DNA from: Physcia stellaris
Lineage: Eukaryota > Ascomycota > Lecanoromycetes > Caliciales > Physciaceae
Assembly: GCA_018902385.1 (NCBI GenBank)
Contig: JABSSW010000017.1
Coordinates: 710,504 to 774,503, forward strand
Length of the DNA stretch: 64,000 nucleotides
Direction of reading: 5' to 3'
The notes under the pieces are model-generated. The model was given only the letters and a program-made list of their open reading frames with translations, searched no databases and was not told where the DNA came from. This document shows positions 48,238 through 58,995 of this stretch, one piece after another (the first letter of the stretch is position 1; each line of letters starts with the position of its first letter). A program made the translations under genes and the position numbers.

Positions 48238-50250
48238 TTATGTAGTTATTCTCGTTCGTTTCGTCGAACACGTTAGTTTGATATGCTGCTTGAAAGCGCT
48301 GTGCGTATTCATAGTCATCATAATCATTTCGTTGATTATTGTTGAGTGATCTAAAAGACTGTCGTGATGACGTAAATTGCTGTTGATTCGAATTTGACGC
48401 GTTGACGTTTGCTGAATCGACGATAATTTGTAGTCGATTCGACGACGTAAATAACGTGCGAACGTTTGAATATTGATCTTGATTGTTTGAATAGTCGACT
48501 TGATAATCAACTGACTTGTAAACTTGATAGTCTGTTTGCTGATAACTCTGACGAGACTGCTGCTGAAAAGACTGATTCTGATAAACATTGTTCGTATAAC
48601 GAGATTGAAAAGACTGAAAAAATTGACGCTGAAATTGAAACGATTGTCGTTGAAATTGCGATTGACGATTGCTATTGTTATATTGATCGAATTGTTGAAA
48701 ACGAACATTTTGTCTAAATAACTGATTGCGATTATTCTGAGTATTGATATTGATATTGCTGCGTAGTTTGGCAACTTTAATTCATCAATCGTGCTTGAAT
48801 TCGTTCATATCGCTAAGCATTTCGTTGATAATAATATTATTTTGAAACGACGTAGCGTATCAACTCGTACATCAATGTCGATGTCATTGTAAATGAAATC
48901 GAGTTGATTGAATACGCTGATCATGTCAACATTCTTGATTAATCGAATGATCTTTTGTGCGTATTCACGAAATTCACGCTGTACAACGACATTTTTCAAG
49001 TGTGTAACGTTGTTGACTAAACTATTCATGACAACGTTAATAGATTGTTTGAATCTATTGTGCAACAAACTAATTCATTCAGACAATTCTTTTTGTTCAA
49101 TCATAATCATTCTAATCATTCGACGCTCGACGTCAAACAACTCATCTGTTCATCATTTCAACGCAATATTCTTTAAACTAAATCACAAGTTGTTTCTAAT
49201 TAGTTGTTCGTCACGTGTAAAAATCATTTTTTTGCTCGTACAATGAATAAATGTACGTCTCGAAAATATATATTTTTGTCAATGTTAACGATAGAACTTG
49301 TTTCATTAACAAGCGATTTGTCATCGTAATAAAAATCGAAAAAATCGAAATTTGCAAAATTTCATTTGATATTGTTGTCAATATTATCATCATTTTGATT
49401 TGATGATTTTGAAAAATCAAATGAATCAAATGATTCAACGTCATCATCGTCATCATCACGTTCACGAGATATAGTCTGAATAGTTTCGCGTACAATGACT
49501 GCAATAATACGTTGCTGTTTCACAATGAAATCGATCATATTGCGTGCTGATTGTGATTCAATAAACTCGTGATGAATAATCTCGTCAACAAACGTAACGC
49601 TTGTAACACGTCGAAAAAATGAATTAATCACAAACGAATAACTTGATGCTTGTGACGAAACAAAACGTAAATCGAAACGAATAAAAGCGTTTTTCGTGCT
49701 GATCATTGATTTGCTTCGACGTGATATTCGTGAAACTCTGACAAAAAAATTCTGTGATTCTTGTGACAACTTTGACTTGAGTGATGTGTCATTGAACGAG
49801 TTATGCGAAAACGTCACAGAGTTGTTAAACGTTGAGCGTTGACGTTCTTTAGTTAATTTTTGAAAATATTTCGAGTTACGATAAATTGTAGTAACGTTGC
49901 AAAAGTTTCGAACGACTCTAACAAACACACGAAATTGCTTTCAATCCGTAAATCAATCAAATGATTTCTTGAAATCGAATTTAAATCGAAAAAATTGAAA
50001 TCGTAAATCAATTGATCTAACTGAATTGAATACAATGCTTAAAACAGTAGTTTTTGCTTCGAATGCTTCGAGTAATCACGATACGCTTGCAAAAATCTTG
50101 AAGTCGTACAATCTGAACGCTCTGCTGACTATATCCGAATTTACTGAAAAAAATGTCAACTTGAACTAAGATACGCTGAACAAAAGCACAAGCAAATAAA
50201 GCGTACAATTGATAATGAACTGAAACAAACGAGTGTACAATAATCAACGA
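48238..50250 (-). pseudogene. Element N Gag relic
   Basis: Broken frames cover the presumed Gag. 49,362-49,928 holds a Ser/Arg-rich N-terminal part ending in an Asp-rich run (REDDDDDVESFDS-like), and 48,810-49,070 a helical part. 48,360-48,770 is Gln/Tyr/Asn-rich low complexity in one frame, comparable with A and B. The exact start is not determinable. Confidence 0.55.
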
Positions 50251-50875
50251 ACTGATGTCAACGTGCAGACAAGCGTGCGAATTGCAAGAAAAAAATCAAC
50301 AAATACAACAAGTAACGAATGACGAAATTGCGAATGAAATGAAAAACTGAAAAAGAAAAAAATAAAGAAAAAAATGCTTTGAATCATTCACTTTGCCACT
50401 GTCTGTGCTACACAGTGAGACAAATGCGTGTGCAAATGCGAAATTTTCTGATCAATAACCGAAAGATACGCACGCTGAAAATGACGAATTCAGTTTGACG
50501 CATTTTCACAGAGCAAAAAAACATCCAATTGATGAATAGTCATTCACTTTTTGAGCAGAATTCGATGCTTGATGAAATAAATAAATCAAGCTGTTAATAC
50601 TGCTGAACGACGACGATTTGACTAGTCAATGTAAATAGCTCGTAAGTCACTTGCATGCGAATATCGTGCAGACCAGATTGCAATGCGAAGCCGAATATCG
50701 AGAAATTGCAACAAAGCGAGCGAGCGAGCGAACTGATGATTGACTGATCGAATGTGTCGAATCGTTTGATGTTGATTTTGATGCTGATGTTCTAACAAGC
50801 AAATGCTAAAAGAACATCTGATCGATCTGTCAGCAATCAATGATGCAAAAAGCAAAACCTGATGATGCTATCATA
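50251..50875 (-). other. Element N leader between 5' LTR and Gag
   Basis: About 600 bp next to the 5' LTR with no recognisable coding domain. It is one of the least AT-shifted parts of the block, keeping sequence such as GAGCGAGCGAGCGAACTGATG near 50,715. I could not identify the primer-binding site. Confidence 0.45.
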
Positions 50876-51018
50876 TGTTATGATACAGAATTGTATAATG
50901 TAAAAAGAATGAATTGACTAGCTAGAAGAAACTGCTGACTAAATATTACACGTGTCAAGACACTATGACTTCGTGACAATCATCTAGCTAACTATGCCAG
51001 TATGTCAACGTCATAACA
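50876..51018 (-). repeat. 5' LTR of element N
   Basis: 143 bp, the partner of 43,172-43,314. It keeps 9 of the 13 differing C/G bases and is followed on the plus strand by the TTGAA duplication. Confidence 0.93.
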
Positions 51019-53370
51019 TTGAACGCGATTTTATGTTCACGTTTTCGCGAATTGAACGATTAAATTCAAATGAAAACGTATTTTTTCATATTATCGATGT
51101 TCATACAGAAATGATTCAAATTAACATCAATTTTGAAAATGTTTACATTTTCAAAAATACGCGTTTGAAATTCGTACAAAAATACGAAAAAAAAAATGTT
51201 ATTTAATTGATTCGAAATACGTTCATTTAATTGTTAATGTTCATAAATTTGTTTCACGCAATTGATTCAAACAAATTATGAAATTTGATGTTTCGATTTT
51301 GATCGTTGACGCGATTATCGCGATTAATTATGAAAATTTGCACGATGCGATCGCGATTAATTTCGTCGATGCAAATTTCAATTTTGCGATCAATTTTGCA
51401 CGCAATTTTAACGATTTTACTGCTGTAAATTCTAGTATTAGTGCAAAAGAAATGTTGCTTATTGAAATTATCGTTTACGATGACGTTAACGCTCGAATTA
51501 AGTTTGCAAACGTTGCGTTGAATTATTCAAAATTGTGAAACGACAACGAGTTTACAGTGAAAATTTCGAAAAACGAATGAATGTCAATTGAGTTCAAATT
51601 CGACGCGAAAATCGAAACAACAAAAATCTATTTTCTCGATTTCGCAAATCGAAAATTTGTTGATAAAACTTTCGATAAATTGCACGCTCAAAATCGCATG
51701 AAATACACTAATCAATTCATTTCGCATGATTATTTTGTTTTCGCAATATGAAAAACAATATTTGAATCAAATGATTCAAAACGCAAAAATCGAATCGTCG
51801 TGAATATACGAGAATTAAACAAAATCATTTTCATCGATTTTTATTCAATGTTTTTTCAATTTGACATTATTTCAATCGTAATCGATTGCAAATTTATATT
51901 TGTTTTTGACGTTACGAATTTTTTCATCAATGATTAATAAAATTTGCAAACAAACATAAATTTATCGTCGTTTCACATAAAAACAAAAACAATTTAACGT
52001 TGTCGTGATAAATTTCAAAATTCATCATTATACGTACAACGACGAATCGATTTCATTTTTCGAAATTTTCGCGAATTTGTTCGTGTTTACGTAAACGACA
52101 TTGTCGTTTTTTTCAATATTTTTGAAAAACATATGATTCATTTACATTCGATATTCGAACGATTAAATATTTATGAAATTAATTTGTCGTCGAAAAATCA
52201 TTTTTCGACTATTTTACGATTGCATTTCTTGATCAAAAAATTGACGTTTTTGATTTCATTATCGCAATCGATAAATTGAAAACAATAATCAAATTGAATT
52301 TTTTTATATTTTCAAAAATTTGAAAATTTTTTAAATTTTACAAAATGATTACGAAATTTCGTCGCGTTTTATGTTCAAAAACGAACGCGTTACAACGTCG
52401 CAAAATTTTATTTTTACGTCAATTTTCAAACAACAAAAAAACGATTTGCAAAATTTATTCGCAAAAAAATTGTAATAAACAATTTTTCAATTGAGAAATT
52501 AAAATCATATCGATTATTGCAAAATTTTTTTAATAAAATTTCATTTTTAATACATTTCAATTTCGATTGAAAATTGTATATCGACATCGACGCGTTTAAA
52601 CGACGCGAATTCGACGCGATGATTTATCATTTCAAAACAAACAATAATTCAAACAAATTCAAACGTAACGACATCGAATTCATTTTATTTTTAAATCGAA
52701 TGTTGAACGAAATCGAAATCAAATATTGATTTATCGAATTCGAAATGTGTGATTTAATATGAATTGTCAAAAAATTTGACATATGATAAAAACAATCAAA
52801 AATATCATTGTTGTGTTCACGAATCATGTCGTCAATATTTTTATCGTTAAACAAATCACGATAAATTCGAACAACATCGATAAATTCAATTTTCGTTTTG
52901 TTCGTGTTTCAATTTATTTGTCATAATTTAAATTGAAAATAAAATATAAATCAAAAAAAAAAATCATGTTGTTTCGAATGCGTTATCAAAATCAACGTTT
53001 GAAAATGAACAAATCGACAAAAATTCAAAAAAATAAATTTGATTTGAACACATATCATGATAAAATAATCGATTTTTCGAATAATTTCGATTGTTACGTT
53101 TTTCAAAACATTTTTATTGTCATGTCGAAAAATCAAAAAAAAAATCAAAAACGAATATCAAAACGAAAAAACGTGACGAAACATAATCACGATATTAAAA
53201 TCGTTGACGATTCGAATGCAAAAAAAAAACAAAATTTGTCGATTCGAAATTTTCAAATTTCGTTGTCGTTCGAAAACAACGTAAAAAATCAAAACGTCAA
53301 TGAACAAAAAATGACGATACGAAATTTATATCAAAAAAATTCAAAACAAAAATCAATTTCGCGATAAATA
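51019..53370 (+). pseudogene. Element B protease tail, reverse transcriptase and RNase H relic
   Basis: It resumes with RDFMFTFSRIERLN and the NVYIFKNTRLKFVQKYE segment. Next come the pre-RT linker (51,278-51,538), RT with RVYVNDIVVFF-like catalytic residues near 52,075-52,110, and RNase H at 52,500-52,930 ending in LSKL-like and Asn/Lys-rich sequence at 52,933-53,367. It is collinear with A (27.8-30.4 kb) and C (58.9-61.4 kb) in opposite orientation. Confidence 0.83.
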
Positions 53371-53379
53371 CGAATGACA

Positions 53380-54850
53380 TTATATATTACGTTGACATTG
53401 ATTCGCGTCGATCGTGTATATTTGTCACAATAAAACGCGAAATATTTCGTTTAATTCACGATTAAAATCATCATTCGAAAATTCATCGATATTATGACAA
53501 AATTTTCAATACATTATACATATTTCGATTTTCGCGAAAAATCAAAAAATACATCGAACATTGTTTCATTTGTCAATTAACACAAATCAAACGTCATCGA
53601 TCGTATGAAAAATTCATGTTTATTATATTCGTTTCGCGTTCATTTTACATCATTGCGATTGATTTCATTTTAACGATGTTCGACGAAATGAACACGATTA
53701 TGTTCGCAACATGCAAACATTTTTGTCGAATTTCATTGATTTTCGACAAAAACATTTATGAAACGAAAAAATGAATTAACGCATTATTGAACAAATTATT
53801 AATCGTCGATTGAAAAATGTTTGAAATTATAATTTTCGATCGCGATTCAAAATTCATGTCGAATTTTTGACAAATATTTTTCATCAAATTAAACACGAAA
53901 TTGTTGATTTCAATGACATATCATTCGCAAATTGATAATTTATCAAAACGAATTAATCAAATTGTTGAAATTGTTATCAAATATTTCGTCATCGAATTTT
54001 CAAACATCGAATACATTTTAATTTTTTCGACAATTCAATTTCAATTAAACAACACGTTTAATATCGTTACAAATTTATTATTCAACGAAATCATATACGA
54101 ATTCAAAATCAAAAACGCGATATCAAATTTAATCGCATTTAACACAACAAATGTACAAAATTTGTCAATTCAACGCATGAAATATCAGCGAAAAATTGTT
54201 GATATCACGAATTTCGCAATTGTCAAAATCAAAATTTATTATGATTCGCGTCATATTTCGATTCGATTAAAACAAAACGAAAAAATTTATTTACAATTCA
54301 ACAAAAATTACAAATTGTTTAACAAATTAAATTCGAAATTATTTCAATAACGTTGCGAATAATTTCGAATTTTTGAACGCATCGAACGTTTTGCGTATAA
54401 ATTGAAATTGTCATCAACATGACGAATTTATTTCGTTGTGTTTATTGCACAATTCGAATCAACATTTATTGACGTTGATTTTTACAATCGTTTTCGTTTT
54501 CATTATTTTGATTTCATTGAAATTGAAAACGATACGAATCAATATAAATTTTATGAAATCGAAAAATTAATCGACAAACGTATCAAAAAATACAACAAAA
54601 TTTTCGTAATTCAATATTTAATCAAATAAATCGATTATGAATCGAAATATGACGAATGACGATTCATTTTCGAATTACAAAATTTTCAAAATTTCATAGA
54701 ACAATACGAACATAATCATTCGCAAAATTTTGATAATCGAAACGACAAAAAAAACGAAAAAAAAAATAAATTGATGCATGATATGATTACGCATGATAAT
54801 AAAACATAAAATTCAATGAAAACATTGATTTTTTTTTTTGATTGACAAAT
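53380..54850 (+). pseudogene. Element B integrase and chromodomain relic
   Basis: Integrase zinc-binding remnant (HCFICQLTQIKRHR-like near 53,555-53,600), core with YHSQIDNLSKRINQIVEIV (53,901-54,350) and a chromodomain at 54,540-54,665: YKFYEIEKLIDKRI then VIQYLIK-stop-IDYESKYDE. The C-terminus is Asn/Lys-rich. This copy holds the uninterrupted site into which D inserted in copy A (TATATTTGTCAC region near 53,415). Confidence 0.85.
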
Positions 54851-54944
54851 TGTTATGACGCAAAATCAAATTAAATGATTTGAATTTAAATCGAATATTT
54901 TTGCAAAATATTTGACAAAAATTCTGTCATCATTTCATATTAAA
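54851..54944. repeat. B/C terminal repeat, left part
   Basis: Starts TGTTATGACGC and matches one end of the 18,221-18,948 repeat, then is interrupted by insertion F after TTCATATTAAA. It resumes at 57,094 with TGAATGATGATC. Confidence 0.7.
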
Positions 54945-55059
54945 CAAGTAGACTCGAAAGTTTTTTAAAAAAAAACTTTGTCGAGAACTCTCAGAGTTAG
55001 AATCAAATCTGATAAGATTGCAGAATTCGAAGCGAACATCGATTTGACAACGACGTAAT

Positions 55060-55215
55060 ATTCGAAATTTCATAACTATTGCGATAATGAATCGATTTTT
55101 GTTATTTTTGAAACGTTTAAATGCGCTCATTCTGCTTTACAATTTTGACTAAATAAGTGAAAATCATATGTGATTGTTGATTGAAATGCAAGATGCGAAA
55201 CAACTGTATGACGCA
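55060..55215 (+). repeat. F internal module, copy 1
   Basis: Contains ATAATGAATCGATTTTTGTT, an AAATGCGCT core and a downstream CAACTGTATGA. It is imperfectly repeated at 56,518-56,660 and, in part, at 56,860-56,960. Confidence 0.6.
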
Positions 55216-55401
55216 ATAAGTTCGATGATCGAACGTCAAACAGATTTTGAGCTAGTCAAATCGAAAAAGAATGTCGCAAATTTGCAATAACTTGAAAAGT
55301 CTCAATGTCAAACATGAAATCTGAATTGCAAAAATTGCAATCATTTGATCACATTTTCGAAACATATCATGATTTTCGTTTGAATATAGCGCAATAGAAT
55401 T

Positions 55402-56334
55402 TCAGAATGTATTTGTTCTGATATCGATCATTCTGAATACTATGTACATATGTTGACATCTAGAGATTGCAATATGATTTTCTTTTTCGCAAATTTTCAA
55501 CAACGCTAATAAGTTGAAATTATTTAACTGTTTTCGCTCAAGACGAAGACGAAAAACGTTGATATTGATCAAATACGATCGTATTCTGTTCAGAACAGTC
55601 GAATTGACTGAAGACGTCTTCAATAATTTCGACTCATACACGAATGATTTTCTGAGAAAGTCAGTCATGATTCACTCTTTGCGTTTCTTGAAACGCTCTA
55701 GAAACACTCAATTCGAGTCAAAATTCTGCATCTTTTTGTTGTTTTCTGATTCGACTTCAATAGCTCGTCGATGATATTCAATATGAAAGCGAATTGCGAT
55801 TTCAATCTTCTCGTCGTCGACATCGTGAAAGATTTGTCTGTAGAACTCATCACAACGTTTCGAATCGATGATGACTCTGAGTAGATTCTCTCTTATATCG
55901 TTGTATCGAGATTTGAGAATTCGATCGAAATTCATGAATTCGAAAACATCATCAACTGTAGTGATTAATCATGCAGTCTTCGCGTGTCTAGTGTCGATCT
56001 GAATCTGTTTAATCAATCGTTTTGAATGATTTTTCAGTTCTTCATTCAATGAGAATACATCGAAAATGAAACGACGAGTTGAAAACGATATATCAAACGC
56101 GTTGTCAACGTCGTTCATATTGCGAATGTATTGTTCGATTTTGTGTTCAACAAAAAATTGTTTATTGATTGAAACATTCATTTTTCGAGCAGAAAATCTC
56201 AATCGTCGATAGAAAAGAAGAAAAAAAAAAGTAAAAAATAAATCGAGTGCGAGAATGTGACAATTGTTTTTGTTGTTTCTCGCGCGTTTTTCGCATTTTG
56301 ACGTGTCTAAAAATTTGTTTTCGCGAATATGCAT
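55402..56334 (-). pseudogene. Unknown ORF inside insertion F, one frame with three TGA stops
   Basis: A single minus-strand frame is continuous for 933 nt (310 codons plus stop from the ATG at 56,334, or 259 from the ATG at 56,181). Only three internal stops break it, all TGA, which fits mutated Trp codons. The predicted protein is polar and helical, with segments such as EHKIEQYIRNMNDVDNAF, NEELKNHSKRLIKQIQID, LKSRYNDIRENLLRVIID and CDEFYRQIFHDVDDEKIE. I do not recognise any domain. A hydrophobic Phe/Leu run (FFTFFFLLFY) in the 56,182-56,334 extension argues for the shorter start. Confidence 0.55.
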
Positions 56335-56390
56335 TGATACACAGATCGAAATCGAGAAGATCTTTCATAACGAACGTGCAGATGTTGAAG

Positions 56391-56463
56391 AAATAAATAG
56401 AAAAAATAAATAAATAAATAGATAAATAGATAAATAAATAGATAAATAAATAGATAAACAAAT
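56391..56463 (+). repeat. AAAT/GATA-type microsatellite
   Basis: About 70 bp of interspersed AAAT and GATAAATA units, reading as Tyr-Leu-Phe-Ile repeats on the minus strand. It lies within insertion F, upstream of its ORF. Confidence 0.85.
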
Positions 56464-56517
56464 CAAATTCTGCGAAAAGCTGATCATTTCGCGAACTTTT
56501 CAGCAAGACATATAATT

Positions 56518-56660
56518 TACATCGATCATAACTTTGACGATAATGAATCGATTTTCGTTATTTTTGATTCATTGAAATGCGCTTAATTTGTTTTATAATT
56601 GAATGTCAACAGATCAAAGCTTCATGTGATTGATAATTGATGTGCAAACTGCACAGCAAC
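56518..56660 (+). repeat. F internal module, copy 2
   Basis: Shares ATAATGAATCGATTTTCGTT, GAAATGCGCTTAATTTG and CAGCAACTGTATGA with copy 1 in the same order and orientation. Confidence 0.6.
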
Positions 56661-56859
56661 TGTATGAATTCGAGTTGTTTTGATGTTCGTGCTAGTTTCA
56701 AAGTGCAATGATATACTTTCTGATTGAAAATCTGAATTAAATATTGATGAAAACATCGAATTTAACAAAAGATTCTGAAATGAGTCGAAATCAAATTTTG
56801 ATTTGCGAACAAGCTTGACGAACTCGAAAATTTCGATATTTCTGAACCTCACAACATTC

Positions 56860-56960
56860 TTGATATATATTCGTTTTTAATGATTGTTGATGCGTTGAAA
56901 TGCGCTGAATTAGTTTTACAATTTGATGATTTCATGAATTCAAGTGCATTTCATCAAATA
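56860..56960 (+). repeat. F internal module, partial copy 3
   Basis: Shares the GAAATGCGCTGAATTAGTTT core and flanking T-rich sequence with copies 1 and 2. Its right part has diverged. Confidence 0.5.
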
Positions 56961-57093
56961 ATCGCATTGTGATTGATTGTGAGTGAAAATGCGATGAAAG
57001 TTGATGTTTCTGAATCTCTACAACTGATGCTTCGATCGAAATAATATTTTCTCATAAAAAAAAACTGAACATTTTTTTATAAAAAGTGTACTA

Positions 57094-57552
57094 TGAATGA
57101 TGATCAGATAATTGATTCGCAATTATTGTACATAAATTGACATTTTGATGTTTGAAATAATTTTTAAATCAATCAATTCAGATTTTATTCATAACAAACA
57201 TCAAAATGTGATGAAATCATTTTTTTGAATCAATACAAATGAATATAAAAAAATTAATTAATTCACATTCAATGCGATAATCGTCAAATTATACGAACGT
57301 TTATTATGTCAACGATTAAATTAATCATTAAATTACGTCATGTCGATATACATCGTCATTGTTATGCGTAATGTGTGAATTGATTGATTTAAAAATTATG
57401 AAAAACAAAATGTCAATTTATGTACAGTAATTGCGAATCAATTGTCTGATCATCATTCATTTAATATGAAATGATGACAGAATTTTGTCAAATGTTTTGC
57501 AAAAATATTCGATTTAAATTCAAATTATTTAATTTGATTTTGCGTCATAACA
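57094..57552. repeat. B/C terminal repeat, right part, forming a near-palindrome with the left part
   Basis: Ends GCGTCATAACA. With F removed, the left arm (54,851-54,944 plus 57,094-57,190) and right arm (about 57,365-57,552) are inverted copies of the same terminal-repeat end, including TGTACAGTAATTGCG-like and AATTTTTAAATCAATCAATTCA-like blocks, around a spacer of about 170 bp. It sits between the 3' ends of B (plus) and C (minus). Confidence 0.68.
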
Positions 57553-57739
57553 ATTTGTCAATCAAAAAAGAAAAAAATCAATGTTTTCATTGAATTTCAA
57601 TTTTTATTATCATGCGTAATCATATCAAGCATCAATTTATTCATTTTTCGTTTTTTTTTGTCGTTTTTATCATCAAAATTTTGCGAATGATTATGTTCGT
57701 ATTGTTCTATTAAATTTTGAAAATTTTGTAATTCGAAAA

Positions 57740-58995
57740 TAAATCGTCATTCGTCATATTTCGATTCATAATCGATTCATTTGATTAAATATTGAATTAC
57801 GAAAATTTTGTTGTATTTTTTGATACGTTTGTCGATTAATTTTTCGATTTCATAAAATTTGTATTGATTCGTATCGTTTTCAATTTCAATGAAATCAAAA
57901 TAATGAAAACGAAAACGATTGTAAAAATCAACGTTAACAAATGTTAATTCGAATTGTACAATAAATACAACGAAATGAATTCGTCATGTTGATGACAATT
58001 TCAATCTATACGCAAAACGTTCGATGCGTTCAAAAATTCGAAATGATTCGCAACGTTATTGAAATAATTTCGAATTTGATTTGTCAAACAATTTGTAATT
58101 TTTGTTAAATTGTAAATAAATTTTTTCGTTTTGTTTTAATCGAATCGAAATATAACGCGAATCATAATATATTTTGATTTTAACAATCGCGAAATTCGTG
58201 ATATCGACAATTTTTCGCTGATATTTTATGCGTTAAATTGACAAATTTTGTACATTTGTTGTGTTAAATGCAATTAAATTTAATATCGCGTTTTTGATTT
58301 TAAATTCGTATATGATTTCATTGAATGATAAATTTGTAACGATGTTAAACGTGTTATTTAATTGAGTTTGAATTGCAAAAAAAAATTAAAATGTAATCGA
58401 TGTTCGAAAATTCGATGACGAAATATTTGATAACAATTTCAACAATTTGATTGATTCGTTTTGACAAATCGTTCGTTTACGAATGATATGTCATTGAAAT
58501 TAACAATTTCGTGTTTAATTTGATGAAAAATATTTGTCAAAAATTCGACATGAATTTTGAATCACGATCGAAAATTATAATTTCAAACATTTTTCAATCG
58601 ACGATTAATAATTTGTTCAATAATGCGTTAATTCATTTTTTCGTTTCATAAATGTTTTTGTCGAAAATCAATGAAATTCGACGAAAATGTTTGCATGTTG
58701 CGAACATGACAATGTTCATTTCGTCGAACATAATTAGAATAAAATCAATGACAATGATATGAAACGAACGCGAAACGAATATAATAAACATAAATTTTTC
58801 GTACAATCGATGACGTTTGATTTGTGTCAATTGACAAATAAAACAATGTTCGATGTATTTTTAATTTTTCGCGAAAATCGAAATATGTATAACGTATTGA
58901 AAATTTTGTCATAACATCGATGAACTTTTCGAATGCTAATTCGTATCGTGAATTAAACGAAATATTTCGCGTTTCACAACGACAAATATACACGA
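57740..58995 (-). pseudogene. Element C integrase and chromodomain relic
   Basis: Zinc-binding and early core remnants lie at 58,633-58,993 (FHIIVIDFILIMFDEMN at 58,700-58,790) and the later core at 58,240-58,520. The chromodomain at 57,740-57,900 reads in line with copies A and B. It contains the empty target site for D (ACAAATATACACGATC near 58,982). Confidence 0.82.

Larger units (their letters stand above)
43172..51018 (-). mobile_element. Element N: younger Ty3/Gypsy chromovirus, 7,847 bp, nested in B
   Basis: Direct 143-bp LTRs (43,172-43,314 and 50,876-51,018; TGTTATGATACAG...GTCATAACA) are flanked by perfect TTGAA duplications (43,167-43,171 and 51,019-51,023). The genes run on the minus strand from right to left. 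CT and AG steps are visibly commoner than in the surrounding copies, so N inserted later or was mutated less. No frame is intact. Confidence 0.93.
40359..54850 (+). mobile_element. Element B: Ty3/Gypsy chromovirus, plus strand, split by N
   Basis: This is the same family as A and C, in the opposite orientation. The order is Gag (41,002-42,650), protease (42,694-43,171, resuming at 51,019), pre-RT linker, RT, RNase H, integrase and chromodomain (54,438-54,640). Element N interrupts it at 43,172-51,018. Without N and one target duplication the internal length is about 6.6 kb, matching A. Confidence 0.88.
54945..57093. mobile_element. Insertion F: 2.15-kb unrecognised element in the B/C terminal repeat
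   Basis: The flanks rejoin to recreate the terminal repeat seen elsewhere, so F is an insertion. Its ends read CAAGTAGACTCG and AAAAGTGTACTA. A TA occurs at both borders, but I see no convincing terminal inverted repeat or clean duplication. CT and AG steps are commoner here than in B and C, which points to a later arrival. It holds one long minus-strand reading frame and three imperfect copies of a roughly 90-130 bp module. No transposase, RT or helicase motif is visible. Confidence 0.6.

Noticed and set aside
56391-56463. CRISPR-like or tandem coding repeat
   Set aside because: It is a simple AAAT/GATA microsatellite with no spacers. No CRISPR array is expected in a fungal nuclear genome.
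54941-57093. Insertion F as a Tc1/mariner-type element with TA duplication
   Set aside because: TA is present at both borders, but two expected bases are missing from the right flank, terminal inverted repeats are unconvincing, and the ORF shows no DDE/D motif.
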